Positions 1 through 8,426 of a DNA stretch of 64,000 nucleotides are shown here, piece after piece. Every line of letters begins with the position of its first letter. The stretch's first letter is position 1. The translations under genes and the position numbers were made by a program. Source of the stretch: Actinopolymorpha pittospori (GTDB lineage: Bacteria; Actinomycetota; Actinomycetes; Propionibacteriales; Actinopolymorphaceae); assembly GCF_014873875.1 (NCBI RefSeq), contig NZ_JADBEM010000001.1, forward strand, positions 7,440,001 through 7,504,000, in the 5' to 3' direction. The notes under the pieces were generated by a model. The model made no database searches, was not told the DNA's origin, and worked only from the letters and a program-made list of their open reading frames with translations.

Positions 1-104
1 TTGGCGATCCCCTGTGGGGTGAACTGGTCCGCCTTCTGTGAGAGCTTGCGGACCACGAGAACCCCGACGGTGGCACCCACGACCACCCAGAACACTCGCT
101 TCAT
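1..104 (-). CDS. DUF6167-like small membrane protein, 3' part outside window
   Basis: Only the first 34 codons are visible; the gene runs off the left edge. The reading frame starts with ATG at 104 and opens MKRVFWVVVGATVGVLVVRK, a hydrophobic N-terminal anchor followed by KLSQKADQFTPQGIA. This matches the start of the small actinobacterial DUF6167 proteins usually found beside a DUF948 gene near alaS. The start overlaps the stop of the upstream DUF948 gene in an ATGA arrangement, so the two are probably translationally coupled. No biochemical function is known for the family. The family call rests on a short stretch and on context. Confidence 0.6.
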   Translation of the reverse strand, partial: MKRVFWVVVGATVGVLVVRKLSQKADQFTPQGIA

Positions 105-520
105 CAGGCGTCCGCACCCTTCCGGCGGCGGCCCGCCTTCATCTCGCTTCGGACCCTGCGCTCCACGTCACGCCGGTTGTGCGCGACCAGCGCACGGCGG
201 ACGCCGTAGGAGAACGCGGCCACCTTGACCAGCGGACCACCGAGGGTGGCCGCGAACAGCGAGGTCAGGCCGGCGACGTTGTCCGAGACGGTCTGGGCAC
301 GGGCAGTGATCGTGTCGACCCGCGCCAACTGGGCGTTGGTCGTCGTCACGGTCGTGGTCACCTCACCCAGCAACGGTACGCTCTCGTCGGACACTCCCCG
401 CACCAGCAGGCGCGTCTCGTCGAGCACCTTGCCGAGCTTGAGGATCGGGTACGCGAGGAGCCCCACCAGCAGCAGCAGTGCCGCGGCCGCGATCAGCCCC
501 GCGATTTCACCGGCAGTCAT
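104..520 (-). CDS. DUF948 domain-containing membrane protein
   Basis: A protein of 138 residues with one N-terminal membrane segment (about residues 4-25, IAGLIAAAALLLLVGLLAYP) followed by a helical, Thr/Val-rich region and a basic C-terminus. This is the layout of DUF948 proteins, which have no known activity but are sometimes compared with chemotaxis-receptor-like coiled coils. I chose the ATG at 520 (MTAGEIAGLI) rather than an upstream in-frame start at 550, because it places the membrane helix at the N-terminus as in relatives. It lies between rarA and the DUF6167 gene, the usual actinobacterial order next to alaS, and overlaps the next gene by 3 bases. Confidence 0.7.
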   Translation of the reverse strand: MTAGEIAGLIAAAALLLLVGLLAYPILKLGKVLDETRLLVRGVSDESVPLLGEVTTTVTTTNAQLARVDTITARAQTVSDNVAGLTSLFAATLGGPLVKVAAFSYGVRRALVAHNRRDVERRVRSEMKAGRRRKGADA

Positions 521-655
521 GGCGACCAAACCTATAACGGTCAGGCACAAGTCGTGCGCCGCCCCTACGGGCCGTGTCGTGGCGATGACCTGCGTCTGGT
601 CGCCCAGGCGTGAACCATCCCTTTTGGCCGGGAAGGTGGGAGACGTGCCGCGGGC

Positions 656-2026
656 TCACTCCTCGCCGGCGAGGATGCGGCGGATGCGTTCCAGTCGCTG
701 CGCCGCCGCCTGCTCGGCGCCACGGCTGGTGGGCGTGTAGTAGGTCCGGCCGGCCACCTCGTCAGGTGCGTACTGCTGGGCGACGATCCCGCGCGGGTCG
801 TCGTGGGCGTAGCGGTAGGAAGCGCCGTGGCCGAGCTTCTTCGCCCCGCTGTAGTGGGCGTCGCGCAGGTGCGCCGGAACGGGGCCGATCTTCCCGGCCC
901 GTACGTCTGACAGTGCCGCGCCTATCGCGGTGACCACGGCGTTGGACTTCGGCGCCAGGGTCAGGTGGATGGTCGCGTGGGCGAGGTTGATCGCCGCCTC
1001 GGGCAGGCCGACGAACTGCGCGGCCTGGTGGGCGGCGACGGCGACGCCGAGGGCCGTCGGGTCGGCCATGCCGATGTCCTCACTGGCCGAGATCACCAGC
1101 CGGCGGGCGATGAACCGGGGATCCTCGCCCGCCTCGATCATCCGGGCGAGGTAGTGCAGGGCGGCGTCGACGTCACTGCCGCGGATCGACTTGATCAACG
1201 CGCTGGCGACGTCGTAATGCTGGTCGCCGTCACGGTCGTAACGCACCGCGGCCCGGTCGACCGCCGTCTCCAGCGTCTCCAGGTCGATCTCGGCGGCGCC
1301 GTTGGCCATCGCGGCACCCGCGCCGGCCTCGAGGTAGGTGAGAGCACGCCGCGCGTCGCCGCCGGCCATCCGGACAAGGTGCTCCCGGGCCGGTCCGGCG
1401 AGTGTGACCGCACCGGCCAGGCCGCGCTCGTCGGCGAGTGCCCGGTCGATCAGCCCGGCGATGTCCTCGTCGGAGAGGGGCTCCAGACGCAGCAGCAGCG
1501 ACCGGGACAGCAGCGGCGAGATGACCGAGAAGAAGGGGTTTTCGGTGGTTGCCGCGACGAGGGTGATCCAACGGTTTTCCACGCCCGGCAGGAGCGCGTC
1601 CTGCTGGGCCTTGCTGAACCGGTGCACCTCGTCGACGAAGAGCACCGTCTCCCGACCCCGGCCGAGGTCACGACGCGCGGAGTCGATCACCGCGCGGACC
1701 TCCTTGACCCCGGCCGCGACGGCGGAGACCTCGACGAACGTCCGGTTGGTCTGCCTGCTGACGATCGCGGCGATCGTGGTCTTGCCCGACCCGGGCGGTC
1801 CCCACAGCAGGAGCGACATCGGCTGATCGCCCTCGATCAACCGACGCAGCGGCGCGCCGGGGGCGAGGAGCTGGCGCTGCCCGACGAGATCGTCGAGGCT
1901 CTGCGGCCGCATCCGCACCGCGAGGGGCGCTGCCCGGTGGTCGGTGTCGGCCAGGCTGCCCGAACCCCGGGCTCCGGCCGGGGCACTCGGCTGCCCCGCC
2001 ACCTCGAACAACGCCTCGTCGGTCAC
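656..2026 (-). CDS. rarA: Replication-associated recombination protein A (RarA/MgsA AAA+ ATPase)
   Basis: A 456-residue AAA+ ATPase of the RarA/MgsA/WRNIP1 family, which acts at stalled replication forks. The Walker A motif GPPGSGKT is at residues 76-83 and Walker B LFVDEVHRF at about 129-137. The family's C-terminal tetramerisation part contains the expected SEDIGMADP and the HYSGAKKLGHG segments. The length matches the family (about 430-460). It resembles RuvB in its ATPase core, but the C-terminal domain and the absence of the RuvB winged helix settle the assignment. In mycobacteria the equivalent gene (Rv2559c) lies in the same neighbourhood between aspS and alaS. The ABC importer operon upstream is an insertion relative to that order. 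Confidence 0.93.
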   Translation of the reverse strand: MTDEALFEVAGQPSAPAGARGSGSLADTDHRAAPLAVRMRPQSLDDLVGQRQLLAPGAPLRRLIEGDQPMSLLLWGPPGSGKTTIAAIVSRQTNRTFVEVSAVAAGVKEVRAVIDSARRDLGRGRETVLFVDEVHRFSKAQQDALLPGVENRWITLVAATTENPFFSVISPLLSRSLLLRLEPLSDEDIAGLIDRALADERGLAGAVTLAGPAREHLVRMAGGDARRALTYLEAGAGAAMANGAAEIDLETLETAVDRAAVRYDRDGDQHYDVASALIKSIRGSDVDAALHYLARMIEAGEDPRFIARRLVISASEDIGMADPTALGVAVAAHQAAQFVGLPEAAINLAHATIHLTLAPKSNAVVTAIGAALSDVRAGKIGPVPAHLRDAHYSGAKKLGHGASYRYAHDDPRGIVAQQYAPDEVAGRTYYTPTSRGAEQAAAQRLERIRRILAGEE

Positions 2027-2102
2027 GGATCGAGACTATCCGGCTGCTCCCCCACCTCCGGCGCGGCCAGCGCCTGTGCCGGCCGCGCGGGTACGGGCCA
2101 GG

Positions 2103-3224
2103 TCAGCGGCCCAGCGGGACCTCGCCGTCACCGTCGACGGCGGCGGCCACGGCCGCCTGGCTCGCCTGCGCGTCCGCGGCCGAGGGCGGGGCCGCGAAGT
2201 GGCACGCCACCTGGTGGCCGCCCACCAGCGTCCGCAACGGCGGCTCCTGGGACGCGCAGATGTCCTGCGCCTTCCAGCAGCGGGTACGGAAGCGGCAGCC
2301 CGACGGCGGGTCGATCGGGCTCGGCACGTCGCCGAACAGCCGGATCCGCTCCCGGCGGCCGCCCACCGCCGCCTGCCCCACGTCGGGAACAGCCGACAGC
2401 AGCGCCTGGGTGTAGGGGTGGTGCGGCTGGGTGTAGAGCCGCTCCCGGTCGGCCACCTCCACGATCTTGCCGAGGTACATCACGGCGATCTTCGGGCAGA
2501 AGTGCCGGACGATGGCCAGGTCGTGGGCGATGAAGACGAAGGAGATGCCGAACTCCTTCTGCAGGTCCGCCAGCAGGTTGACGACCTGGGCCTGGATCGA
2601 GACGTCCAGGGCGCTGACCGGCTCGTCGGCCACGATCAGCTTGGGTCGCACCGCCAACGCCCGGGCGATACCGATCCGCTGCCGCTGGCCGCCGGAGAAC
2701 TCCCCCGGATAGCGGTTGTAGTGCTCGGGGTTGAGCCCGACCACCTCGAGCAGCTCCTGGACGCGGGACAGAACGTCCTTCTTCGGCACGATGTTGTGCA
2801 CCCGCAGCGGCGTACCGATGATCGAGCCGACCGTGTGCCGCGGGTTCAGCGAGGAGTACGGGTCCTGGAAGATGATCTGGATCTCGCGCCGGAAAGGCAA
2901 CATCTTGCGCGGGGAGAGCGAGCCGATGTCGGTGCCCTCGAACCGCACCTCGCCACTGGTGGGGTCCAGCAGCCGGGTGATGAGCCGGCCGGTCGTCGAC
3001 TTCCCGCACCCGGACTCCCCCACCAGCCCGAGCGACTCGCCCCGGCCCACGGAGAAGGACACCCCATCGACTGCCTGTACCTGGCCGACGACTCGGCGGA
3101 TCACGCCGGTCGAACGGACCGGAAAGTGCTTGACGAGGTCCTTGACCTCCAGCAGCGGGGTCCCGGTGCCGCCACCCCACGTCCGCTCCGCGGTCGGTGT
3201 GGTCCCTGTCGTGGTCTCTGTCAT
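2103..3224 (-). CDS. Oligopeptide/dipeptide ABC transporter ATP-binding protein (DppF/OppF-like)
   Basis: The second ATPase of a peptide-type ABC importer, 373 residues. Walker A GESGCGKST is at residues 69-77, the signature FSGGQRQR and Walker B LIVADEPVSALD follow in order, and the C-terminus carries the oligopeptide-transporter extension with a Cys-containing segment (CRFRTRCWKA) typical of the oligo_HPY domain. It is the last gene of the leftward operon permease - binding protein - permease - ATPase - ATPase, 12 bases after the DppD-like gene. It should pair with that gene as a heterodimeric motor on the cytoplasmic face. The substrate (peptide, nickel or other) cannot be told from the ATPase. 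Confidence 0.93.
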   Translation of the reverse strand: MTETTTGTTPTAERTWGGGTGTPLLEVKDLVKHFPVRSTGVIRRVVGQVQAVDGVSFSVGRGESLGLVGESGCGKSTTGRLITRLLDPTSGEVRFEGTDIGSLSPRKMLPFRREIQIIFQDPYSSLNPRHTVGSIIGTPLRVHNIVPKKDVLSRVQELLEVVGLNPEHYNRYPGEFSGGQRQRIGIARALAVRPKLIVADEPVSALDVSIQAQVVNLLADLQKEFGISFVFIAHDLAIVRHFCPKIAVMYLGKIVEVADRERLYTQPHHPYTQALLSAVPDVGQAAVGGRRERIRLFGDVPSPIDPPSGCRFRTRCWKAQDICASQEPPLRTLVGGHQVACHFAAPPSAADAQASQAAVAAAVDGDGEVPLGR

Positions 3225-3236
3225 GGCCTGTCTCCC

Positions 3237-4289
3237 TCAGCCGATCCGCGGCTGGACTTCTTCGACGAAGATCTCGTCCGGATTCGGCAGGTGGCACCGC
3301 ACGAGATGGTCGCTACCGCGCCCGCCCGGACGCAGCTCCGGAAGGGTCTCGACGCAGCGGTCGTCCGGCAGCCGCGAGGCGTAGGGGCAACGCGGGTGGA
3401 ACGAACATCCGCTCGGGAGGTTGATGAGGCTCGGTGGCATGCCCTTGATCGGGTTGAGGCGCTGCTCGGGGTCGCCGGTCAGGTGCGGGGCGCTGGAGAG
3501 CAGGCCCCAGGTGTAGGGGTGCTCAGGGTGGGTGAGGATCTGCTTGCAGGCGCCGTACTCGACGCACCGACCGCCGTACATCACCAGGACGTCGTCGGCG
3601 ACCTCGGCGACGACGCCGAGGTCGTGGGTGATCAGGATGATCGCCGAACCGAACTCCCGCTGCAGATCCTGCAGCAGGTCGAGGATCTGGGCCTGGACGG
3701 TCACGTCCAGCGCCGTGGTCGGCTCGTCGGCGATCAGCAGCTGCGGGTCGTTGACCAACGCCATCGCGATCATCGCTCGCTGCCGCATACCGCCGGAGAA
3801 CTGGTGGGGATAGTCGTCGATACGACGGCTCGCCTGCGGAATCCCAACCCGGTCGAGCATCTCGATGGCCCGCTTGCGGACCTGCGCCTTCGGCGCCTTG
3901 TGGTGGGCGAGATACGCCTCGGAGATCTGGTCGCCGATGCTGAAGAACGGGTGCAGCGCGGAGAGCGGGTCCTGGAAGATCATCGAGACCGCGTTGCCGC
4001 GGATCTTCCGCATGCGCTCGTCGTCGACGCCGACCAGGTCGGTGCCCTGCAGGCGGATGCTTCCGGAGATCTTCGTACGCCGCCGGTCGTGCAGGCCCAT
4101 GATCGCCATGCTGGACACGCTCTTGCCGGAGCCGGACTCACCGACAATCCCGAGCGTGCGACCGAGTTGGACGTCGTAGGAAAGGCCGGTGACGGCGTTC
4201 ACCACACCGTCGGGCGTGGGGAACTGGACCGTGAGGTCCTCCACGGACAGGAACGGCTGCTGGGGCCTGGAGGTTTCGTTCGTGCTCAT
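3237..4289 (-). CDS. Oligopeptide/dipeptide ABC transporter ATP-binding protein (DppD/OppD-like)
   Basis: A 350-residue ABC ATPase. From the ATG at 4289 (MSTNETSRPQQPFLSVEDLT), Walker A GESGSGKSV is at 50-58, with signature FSGGMRQR, Walker B LLIADEPTTALD and the oligo_HPY C-terminal extension with SGCSFHPRC. The open frame continues far upstream, but that part is antisense-like sequence inside the permease gene. The start at 4289 overlaps the permease stop by 4 bases, which supports coupling. It forms the ATPase pair with the downstream gene. Confidence 0.92.
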   Translation of the reverse strand: MSTNETSRPQQPFLSVEDLTVQFPTPDGVVNAVTGLSYDVQLGRTLGIVGESGSGKSVSSMAIMGLHDRRRTKISGSIRLQGTDLVGVDDERMRKIRGNAVSMIFQDPLSALHPFFSIGDQISEAYLAHHKAPKAQVRKRAIEMLDRVGIPQASRRIDDYPHQFSGGMRQRAMIAMALVNDPQLLIADEPTTALDVTVQAQILDLLQDLQREFGSAIILITHDLGVVAEVADDVLVMYGGRCVEYGACKQILTHPEHPYTWGLLSSAPHLTGDPEQRLNPIKGMPPSLINLPSGCSFHPRCPYASRLPDDRCVETLPELRPGGRGSDHLVRCHLPNPDEIFVEEVQPRIG

Positions 4290-5278
4290 CCGAGTCGCAC
4301 CCGTGGGTCGAGGAAGCTGTAGACGATGTCGACGACGATGTTCAACGCCACCAGCAGGAACGACGCGTACATCACCGATCCCATGATGACGGGCAGGTCG
4401 CCGGTCCCGACGGCGTTGAGCGCGAGGAGGCCGAGCCCCTGAACGTTGAAGATCTGCTCGGTGAAGACCGTGCCGGTGAGGAGGCCCGCGAGGTCCAGGC
4501 CGAGGATCGTGACCACCGAGGTCAGTCCCGCGCGTAACGCGTGCCGGAAGTGGACTCGCCGGACGCTGAGTCCCTTGGCCCGCGCGGTGCGTACGAAGTC
4601 CTCGCCCAACGCCTCGACCATAGCCGCCCTGGTGTAGCGGGCGTAGGCCGTCGCGTAGACCGCGCCGAGGACCACCCAGGGAAGTAACAGCCCCTTGAAC
4701 CACTCGAACGGATTCTCGGTCAGGGGCGTATAGCTACTGCGAGGAAATATCGAGTACTGGATGGTCAGATAGATGGCGGCGAGCAGGGCCACGAGGTAAT
4801 AGGGGAACGACGTCAGCATCAGTGAACCACTGACGAGCGTCTTGTCCCAGATGGTTCCGCGATGAATGGCCGCGAAGGCACCTGTCGTCACACCCACGAT
4901 GGAGAAGATGACCATCGCCCCGAGGGCCACCGAGATCGTGACGGGTATTCGCGTGATGATCATCTGGGTGACGGGTTCGTCGGCGACGAAGGAATAGCCA
5001 AGACACGGTGCCGGGCACGGCTTGACGAAGCCACCCGAATGGATCTCCCGCCCCGTCGCGATTCCCGTGAAGTACTCGATGAACTGTTCGGGTACGGGCT
5101 TGTCCAGCGAGAGGCTCGTACGAATGTCCGCGAGCCGGTCGGGAGTGCAGTTGCGGTCGCCACAGATGGCGTACTCGGGCCTGGACGGACCGAGGAAGAA
5201 CAAGAAGAACGACAACACCATGACGACGAGCACCACCGCGAGACCCGCGACAATGCGCCGAACCACATATCCGAACAT
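4286..5278 (-). CDS. Peptide ABC transporter permease (DppB/OppB-like)
   Basis: An inner-membrane permease of 330 residues. It begins MFGYVVRRIVAGLAVVLVVM, the characteristic first helix of DppB-type proteins, has a longer loop after it (about residues 35-105, with four Cys), and then the five-helix binding-protein-dependent transport core with the EAA loop ARAKGLSVRRVHFRHALR. The start at 5278 was chosen because it opens directly into the helix; the 24 upstream in-frame codons look non-coding. It lies 84 bases after the binding-protein gene. The Cys-containing extracytoplasmic loop (CGDRNC and CPAPCLG) could form disulfides outside the membrane. Confidence 0.92.
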   Translation of the reverse strand: MFGYVVRRIVAGLAVVLVVMVLSFFLFFLGPSRPEYAICGDRNCTPDRLADIRTSLSLDKPVPEQFIEYFTGIATGREIHSGGFVKPCPAPCLGYSFVADEPVTQMIITRIPVTISVALGAMVIFSIVGVTTGAFAAIHRGTIWDKTLVSGSLMLTSFPYYLVALLAAIYLTIQYSIFPRSSYTPLTENPFEWFKGLLLPWVVLGAVYATAYARYTRAAMVEALGEDFVRTARAKGLSVRRVHFRHALRAGLTSVVTILGLDLAGLLTGTVFTEQIFNVQGLGLLALNAVGTGDLPVIMGSVMYASFLLVALNIVVDIVYSFLDPRVRLG

Positions 5279-5362
5279 CGTTGACCAACCTCGGCAGCCA
5301 GAGTGGGTGACCGGACGCGGTGGGTGGGAAGAGCCAACGGCCCTTCCCACCCGCCGGGTGGC

Positions 5363-7147
5363 CTACTGCTTCACGAACAACTTGGTGAAGTCGGGACCGC
5401 CGGCGAAGGCGTCCAGAACGACACCGCCGACCTTGGAGCCGAACAGGAAGTTGGCCGTGCTGTAGCTGACCGGGATGACCGGGAGGTACTTCTCGGTCAT
5501 CGTCTTGTCGAGCTTGGCCCACTCAGCCGGCTGCTGGTCCAGGGGCAGGGCCGAGATCCGGTCGATCTCAGTGTTGACGTCCTCCTCGTTGAGGAAGGAC
5601 TTGTTCGGCGCGGCGTTCGGGTTCAGGGCGATCAGCCGGCCGTCGAAGATGGCCGGGAAGACCGTGGTCGCCGACGGCCAGTCCAGGCACCAACCGTTGG
5701 CCCGGATGTTGATCTGCGACTTGGGGTTGCCGAGTTCGGCGCGCACCTGGTCGCGCGGCATCGGGATGGCCTTGGTCTTGAAGCCCGCGGCCTTCAGCTT
5801 CTGCTCGCGCACCGCCGAGACCTGCGCGGCGATGTCGTCGTCGTTGGCGTAGACCCAGACGACCTCGAAGCCCAGCTTGCCCGCCGCTTCGAGCATCTTC
5901 TTCGCCTCGGCCGGGTCGCCGTCACCCTTCGCGCCGTTGCCGAACACGTCGTAGTTGACGAAGCCCGGGGTCACCTTCGGCAGGATCGTGGTCGCTGCCT
6001 TGTAGGTGAACGGGTTGTCGCCGGCCGCCTTGTGCAGCGAGTCGTACGGCCACGCCACCGCGAGCGCCTTGCGCACCTCGAGCGGCATCTTGCGGGTGTC
6101 GAGGTAGATGAAGTTGGTGCAGGTGCCGTCACCGGTCAGCATCCGCTCCTCGGGCTCCTTGCCCTGGATCTTGGGCAGCAGGGAGGAGTCGACGCTGTCG
6201 TAGGTGATCGCGGTCTGGTCCGGACCGTTGTCGTTGATCAGCTGCTCCTGCAGCTTGATCGGGTTCTGGCTGAACTTGAAGTCGTACTTGTCGACGTACT
6301 GGTGCCGACCGGCGTCGGTCGCGGGGTCCCACTGCTCGTTCTTGGTCAGGACGAGCCGCTTGCCCTTCTGGTACGTCTCGAACTTGTACGGCCCGGTCGC
6401 GAGCGGGTGGTTGCCGTAGTTGCCCTGGGTGTCCTTGGCCTGCGGGATCGGTGTGAACACCGGGAACGTCGTGTAGTAGGGCAGGTCCGGGAACGGCTTG
6501 GCCATCTTCAGGACCAGCGTCTTGTCGTCCGGCGTCTCCACACCGGCGTAGTCGAGACCGCCGTTCTGGGCCGCCGGCTTGAACGGGCCCTTGTAGGTGG
6601 TGCCGTCGACGAAGTAGCTCTGCTGGTAGGTCGGACCACCGGTGAGCTCTTCGGTCGCGAAGGACCGCTTCACCGAGTAGGCGAGGTCCTGCGCCGTGAC
6701 CGGCGAGCCGTCCTCGTACTTGATCCCGTCCTTCAGCTTGAAGGTCCACTCGGTGAAGTCGTCGTTCGGCGTACCGAGGTCCGTCGCCAGGTCGGGGATC
6801 AGGTAGTACTTCCCGTCCTCACGCAGTTCGAGCGCCGTGAGCGTGCGGGCCGTCAACCGCAGCACCGCGAGGGTGTCGATGTAGTAGGCCCGGGTGGGGT
6901 CGAAGGTCTCCGGCGCGTTCACCGTCAAAACGGTGACCGTGCCGCCCTTCTGGGAACCCGCGATGTCCTTGGCCGGGCCGACCGCCGCCGCGTCCTGCAC
7001 GACCTGGAAGCCGCCGCCCGTCGGCGCCGCCGACGGGGACTCCTTCTTCTGCTCCTGTGCCCGCTCGGAGGGCGATGCACCCCCACCGCAGGCGGCAGCG
7101 CCGAGGGCCAGCACGCCGGCCGCCGCTACCAACCTTCTCCAATGCAT
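5363..7147 (-). CDS. ABC transporter substrate-binding lipoprotein, family 5 (peptide-type)
   Basis: A 594-residue extracellular solute-binding protein. The first 20 residues form a lipoprotein signal (MHWRRLVAAAGVLALGAAAC), with Cys20 as the predicted lipidation site; the box is slightly weak because it has Ala rather than Leu at -3. A Gly/Ser/Pro-rich linker follows, then the SBP_bac_5 fold with KGGTVTVLTVNAPETFDPTR and the family's typical DGSPVTAQDLAYSVKR motif. It should capture the substrate at the outer face of the membrane for the permease pair. It sits between the two permease genes rather than at the operon's end. The ligand cannot be deduced. Confidence 0.93.
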   Translation of the reverse strand: MHWRRLVAAAGVLALGAAACGGGASPSERAQEQKKESPSAAPTGGGFQVVQDAAAVGPAKDIAGSQKGGTVTVLTVNAPETFDPTRAYYIDTLAVLRLTARTLTALELREDGKYYLIPDLATDLGTPNDDFTEWTFKLKDGIKYEDGSPVTAQDLAYSVKRSFATEELTGGPTYQQSYFVDGTTYKGPFKPAAQNGGLDYAGVETPDDKTLVLKMAKPFPDLPYYTTFPVFTPIPQAKDTQGNYGNHPLATGPYKFETYQKGKRLVLTKNEQWDPATDAGRHQYVDKYDFKFSQNPIKLQEQLINDNGPDQTAITYDSVDSSLLPKIQGKEPEERMLTGDGTCTNFIYLDTRKMPLEVRKALAVAWPYDSLHKAAGDNPFTYKAATTILPKVTPGFVNYDVFGNGAKGDGDPAEAKKMLEAAGKLGFEVVWVYANDDDIAAQVSAVREQKLKAAGFKTKAIPMPRDQVRAELGNPKSQINIRANGWCLDWPSATTVFPAIFDGRLIALNPNAAPNKSFLNEEDVNTEIDRISALPLDQQPAEWAKLDKTMTEKYLPVIPVSYSTANFLFGSKVGGVVLDAFAGGPDFTKLFVKQ

Positions 7148-7191
7148 ACGTTCTTACCTTGCCTTCCTTGAGGACTGGTCCCCGGCGGTTG

Positions 7192-8169
7192 CTACCGACG
7201 GGTTTTCGGGTCGAATGCGTCGCGAATCGCGTCCCCGAGAAGGTTGAGAGCCAGGACGAGCACGAGGATCGCCAGTGCCGGCTGCCAGAAATAGATCGGG
7301 TATGTCTCGTAGTAGGACAGCGCGGAGTTGATCGTGCGGCCCCACGAGGGTGTTGGTTCGGTCAGACCGATGCCGAGATAGGAGAGACCAGCTTCCGAAG
7401 CGATGTAGCTGGGCACCGCCAGGGAGAGAAAGACGATGATCTGGCCGGTCAGGTTGGGTAGCAGCTCGCGGAAGAGAATCTGCCGGGTCGGTACGCCGAT
7501 CGCACGAGCGGCCTGCACGAACTCCCGTTCACGCAAGGACAGCACCTGGGCCCGGATCAGCCGGCCAAGACCGGTCCATCCGAACAGCGCGAAGATAGCC
7601 ACCAGCGACCAGAGGCGAACTTGGGAGACCGTATTCCCATCCGTAGGAAACCAGCTCTGGACGACCGGGACGATGGCGAAGACGAAGAGAATGAGCGGCA
7701 TCGACAACATCAGGTCGATCAGCCAGGAGATTGCCCGGTCGACACGTCCACCGAGGAAGCCCGAGAGCAGACCCATCGCGGTTCCGATCACCGTCGAGAT
7801 GGCGGCGGCGCTGACCGCGACGATCAGCGAGGGACGGCTGCCCTGAATCCACCGGGCGAAGAGGTCCCGGCCGAGCCGCGGCTCCAACCCGAAGGGGTGG
7901 GCGGCGCTGGGATTGACGGTGGGAAAGCCGTATTCGTCGACGAGATCCTGGTGGAGCGTGTTGGGATCGGTGTTGGTTACCGCGGTGATGACGTCGGCGA
8001 ATATCGCAATCAGGATGAAGAAGAGAACGACGACCGCGCAGATGATCGCGACCTTGTCTTTGCGCAGCCGCTCCAGCGCGATCTGGGTCGGAGACTTGCT
8101 CCTCACCGGAGCTGCGGGGGGCGCGACCGGCGTGCTGCTACCGGTCTCGAGCAGGGTCGGATCCGCCAT
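7192..8169 (-). CDS. Peptide ABC transporter permease (DppC/OppC-like)
   Basis: The second permease, 325 residues from the ATG at 8169 (MADPTLLETG). It has a cytoplasmic N-terminus of about 45 residues, the OppC_N helix (VAIICAVVVLFFILIAIFAD), the TM core and the EAA loop (AARAIGVPTRQILFRELLPN). An in-frame GTG at 8205 would add 12 residues, and neither start has a strong ribosome binding site, so the start is uncertain. It is the first gene of the five-gene leftward importer operon, so its promoter should lie in the AT-richer 8170-8370 stretch. Confidence 0.9.
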   Translation of the reverse strand: MADPTLLETGSSTPVAPPAAPVRSKSPTQIALERLRKDKVAIICAVVVLFFILIAIFADVITAVTNTDPNTLHQDLVDEYGFPTVNPSAAHPFGLEPRLGRDLFARWIQGSRPSLIVAVSAAAISTVIGTAMGLLSGFLGGRVDRAISWLIDLMLSMPLILFVFAIVPVVQSWFPTDGNTVSQVRLWSLVAIFALFGWTGLGRLIRAQVLSLREREFVQAARAIGVPTRQILFRELLPNLTGQIIVFLSLAVPSYIASEAGLSYLGIGLTEPTPSWGRTINSALSYYETYPIYFWQPALAILVLVLALNLLGDAIRDAFDPKTRR

Positions 8170-8370
8170 AGATCGTCGTAAGCCTTCCAGAAGTAGGAAC
8201 GCCACACAGAGCTTGTCCGCAACGCGCTGTGTTCGAAGATTGCAACGCCTGACGATAGACGACCGGATCGCCCGATCACACTGCCGTTGAGATCACGATT
8301 TGTAAACTCTTGACATTACACTGCGTATACATCAAGCCACTGTTCGCATAACACTCGGTGAAAACACAAA
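8170..8370 (-). promoter_or_regulatory. AT-rich upstream region of the peptide importer operon
   Basis: This 200-base gap upstream of the leftward importer operon is markedly more AT-rich than its surroundings, especially 8285-8370. It contains TTGACA on the plus strand at 8310-8315, a TGTAA/TTACA inverted repeat around it, and GTATAC at 8324-8329. I cannot place a convincing -35/-10 pair on the minus strand. The promoter and any operator of the operon must be here unless they lie inside aspS. Confidence 0.4.
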
Positions 8371-8400
8371 GTGCGGCCGGCCCTAGTGGGCCGGCCGCAC
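8371..8400 (-). terminator. Terminator hairpin downstream of aspS
   Basis: A perfect 13-bp inverted repeat (GTGCGGCCGGCCC and its complement) around the loop TAGT. Read on the minus strand it lies 26 bases after the aspS stop and is followed by a T-rich run (TTTGTGTTTTC). It should end aspS transcription before the importer operon. Confidence 0.85.
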
Positions 8401-8426
8401 GTGGTCGATTCAGGTGACGGAGGTGT

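Noticed and set aside
1944..4322. Long rightward frame opposite the two importer ATPases
   Set aside because: The leftward frames have complete ABC motifs; the rightward one has none.
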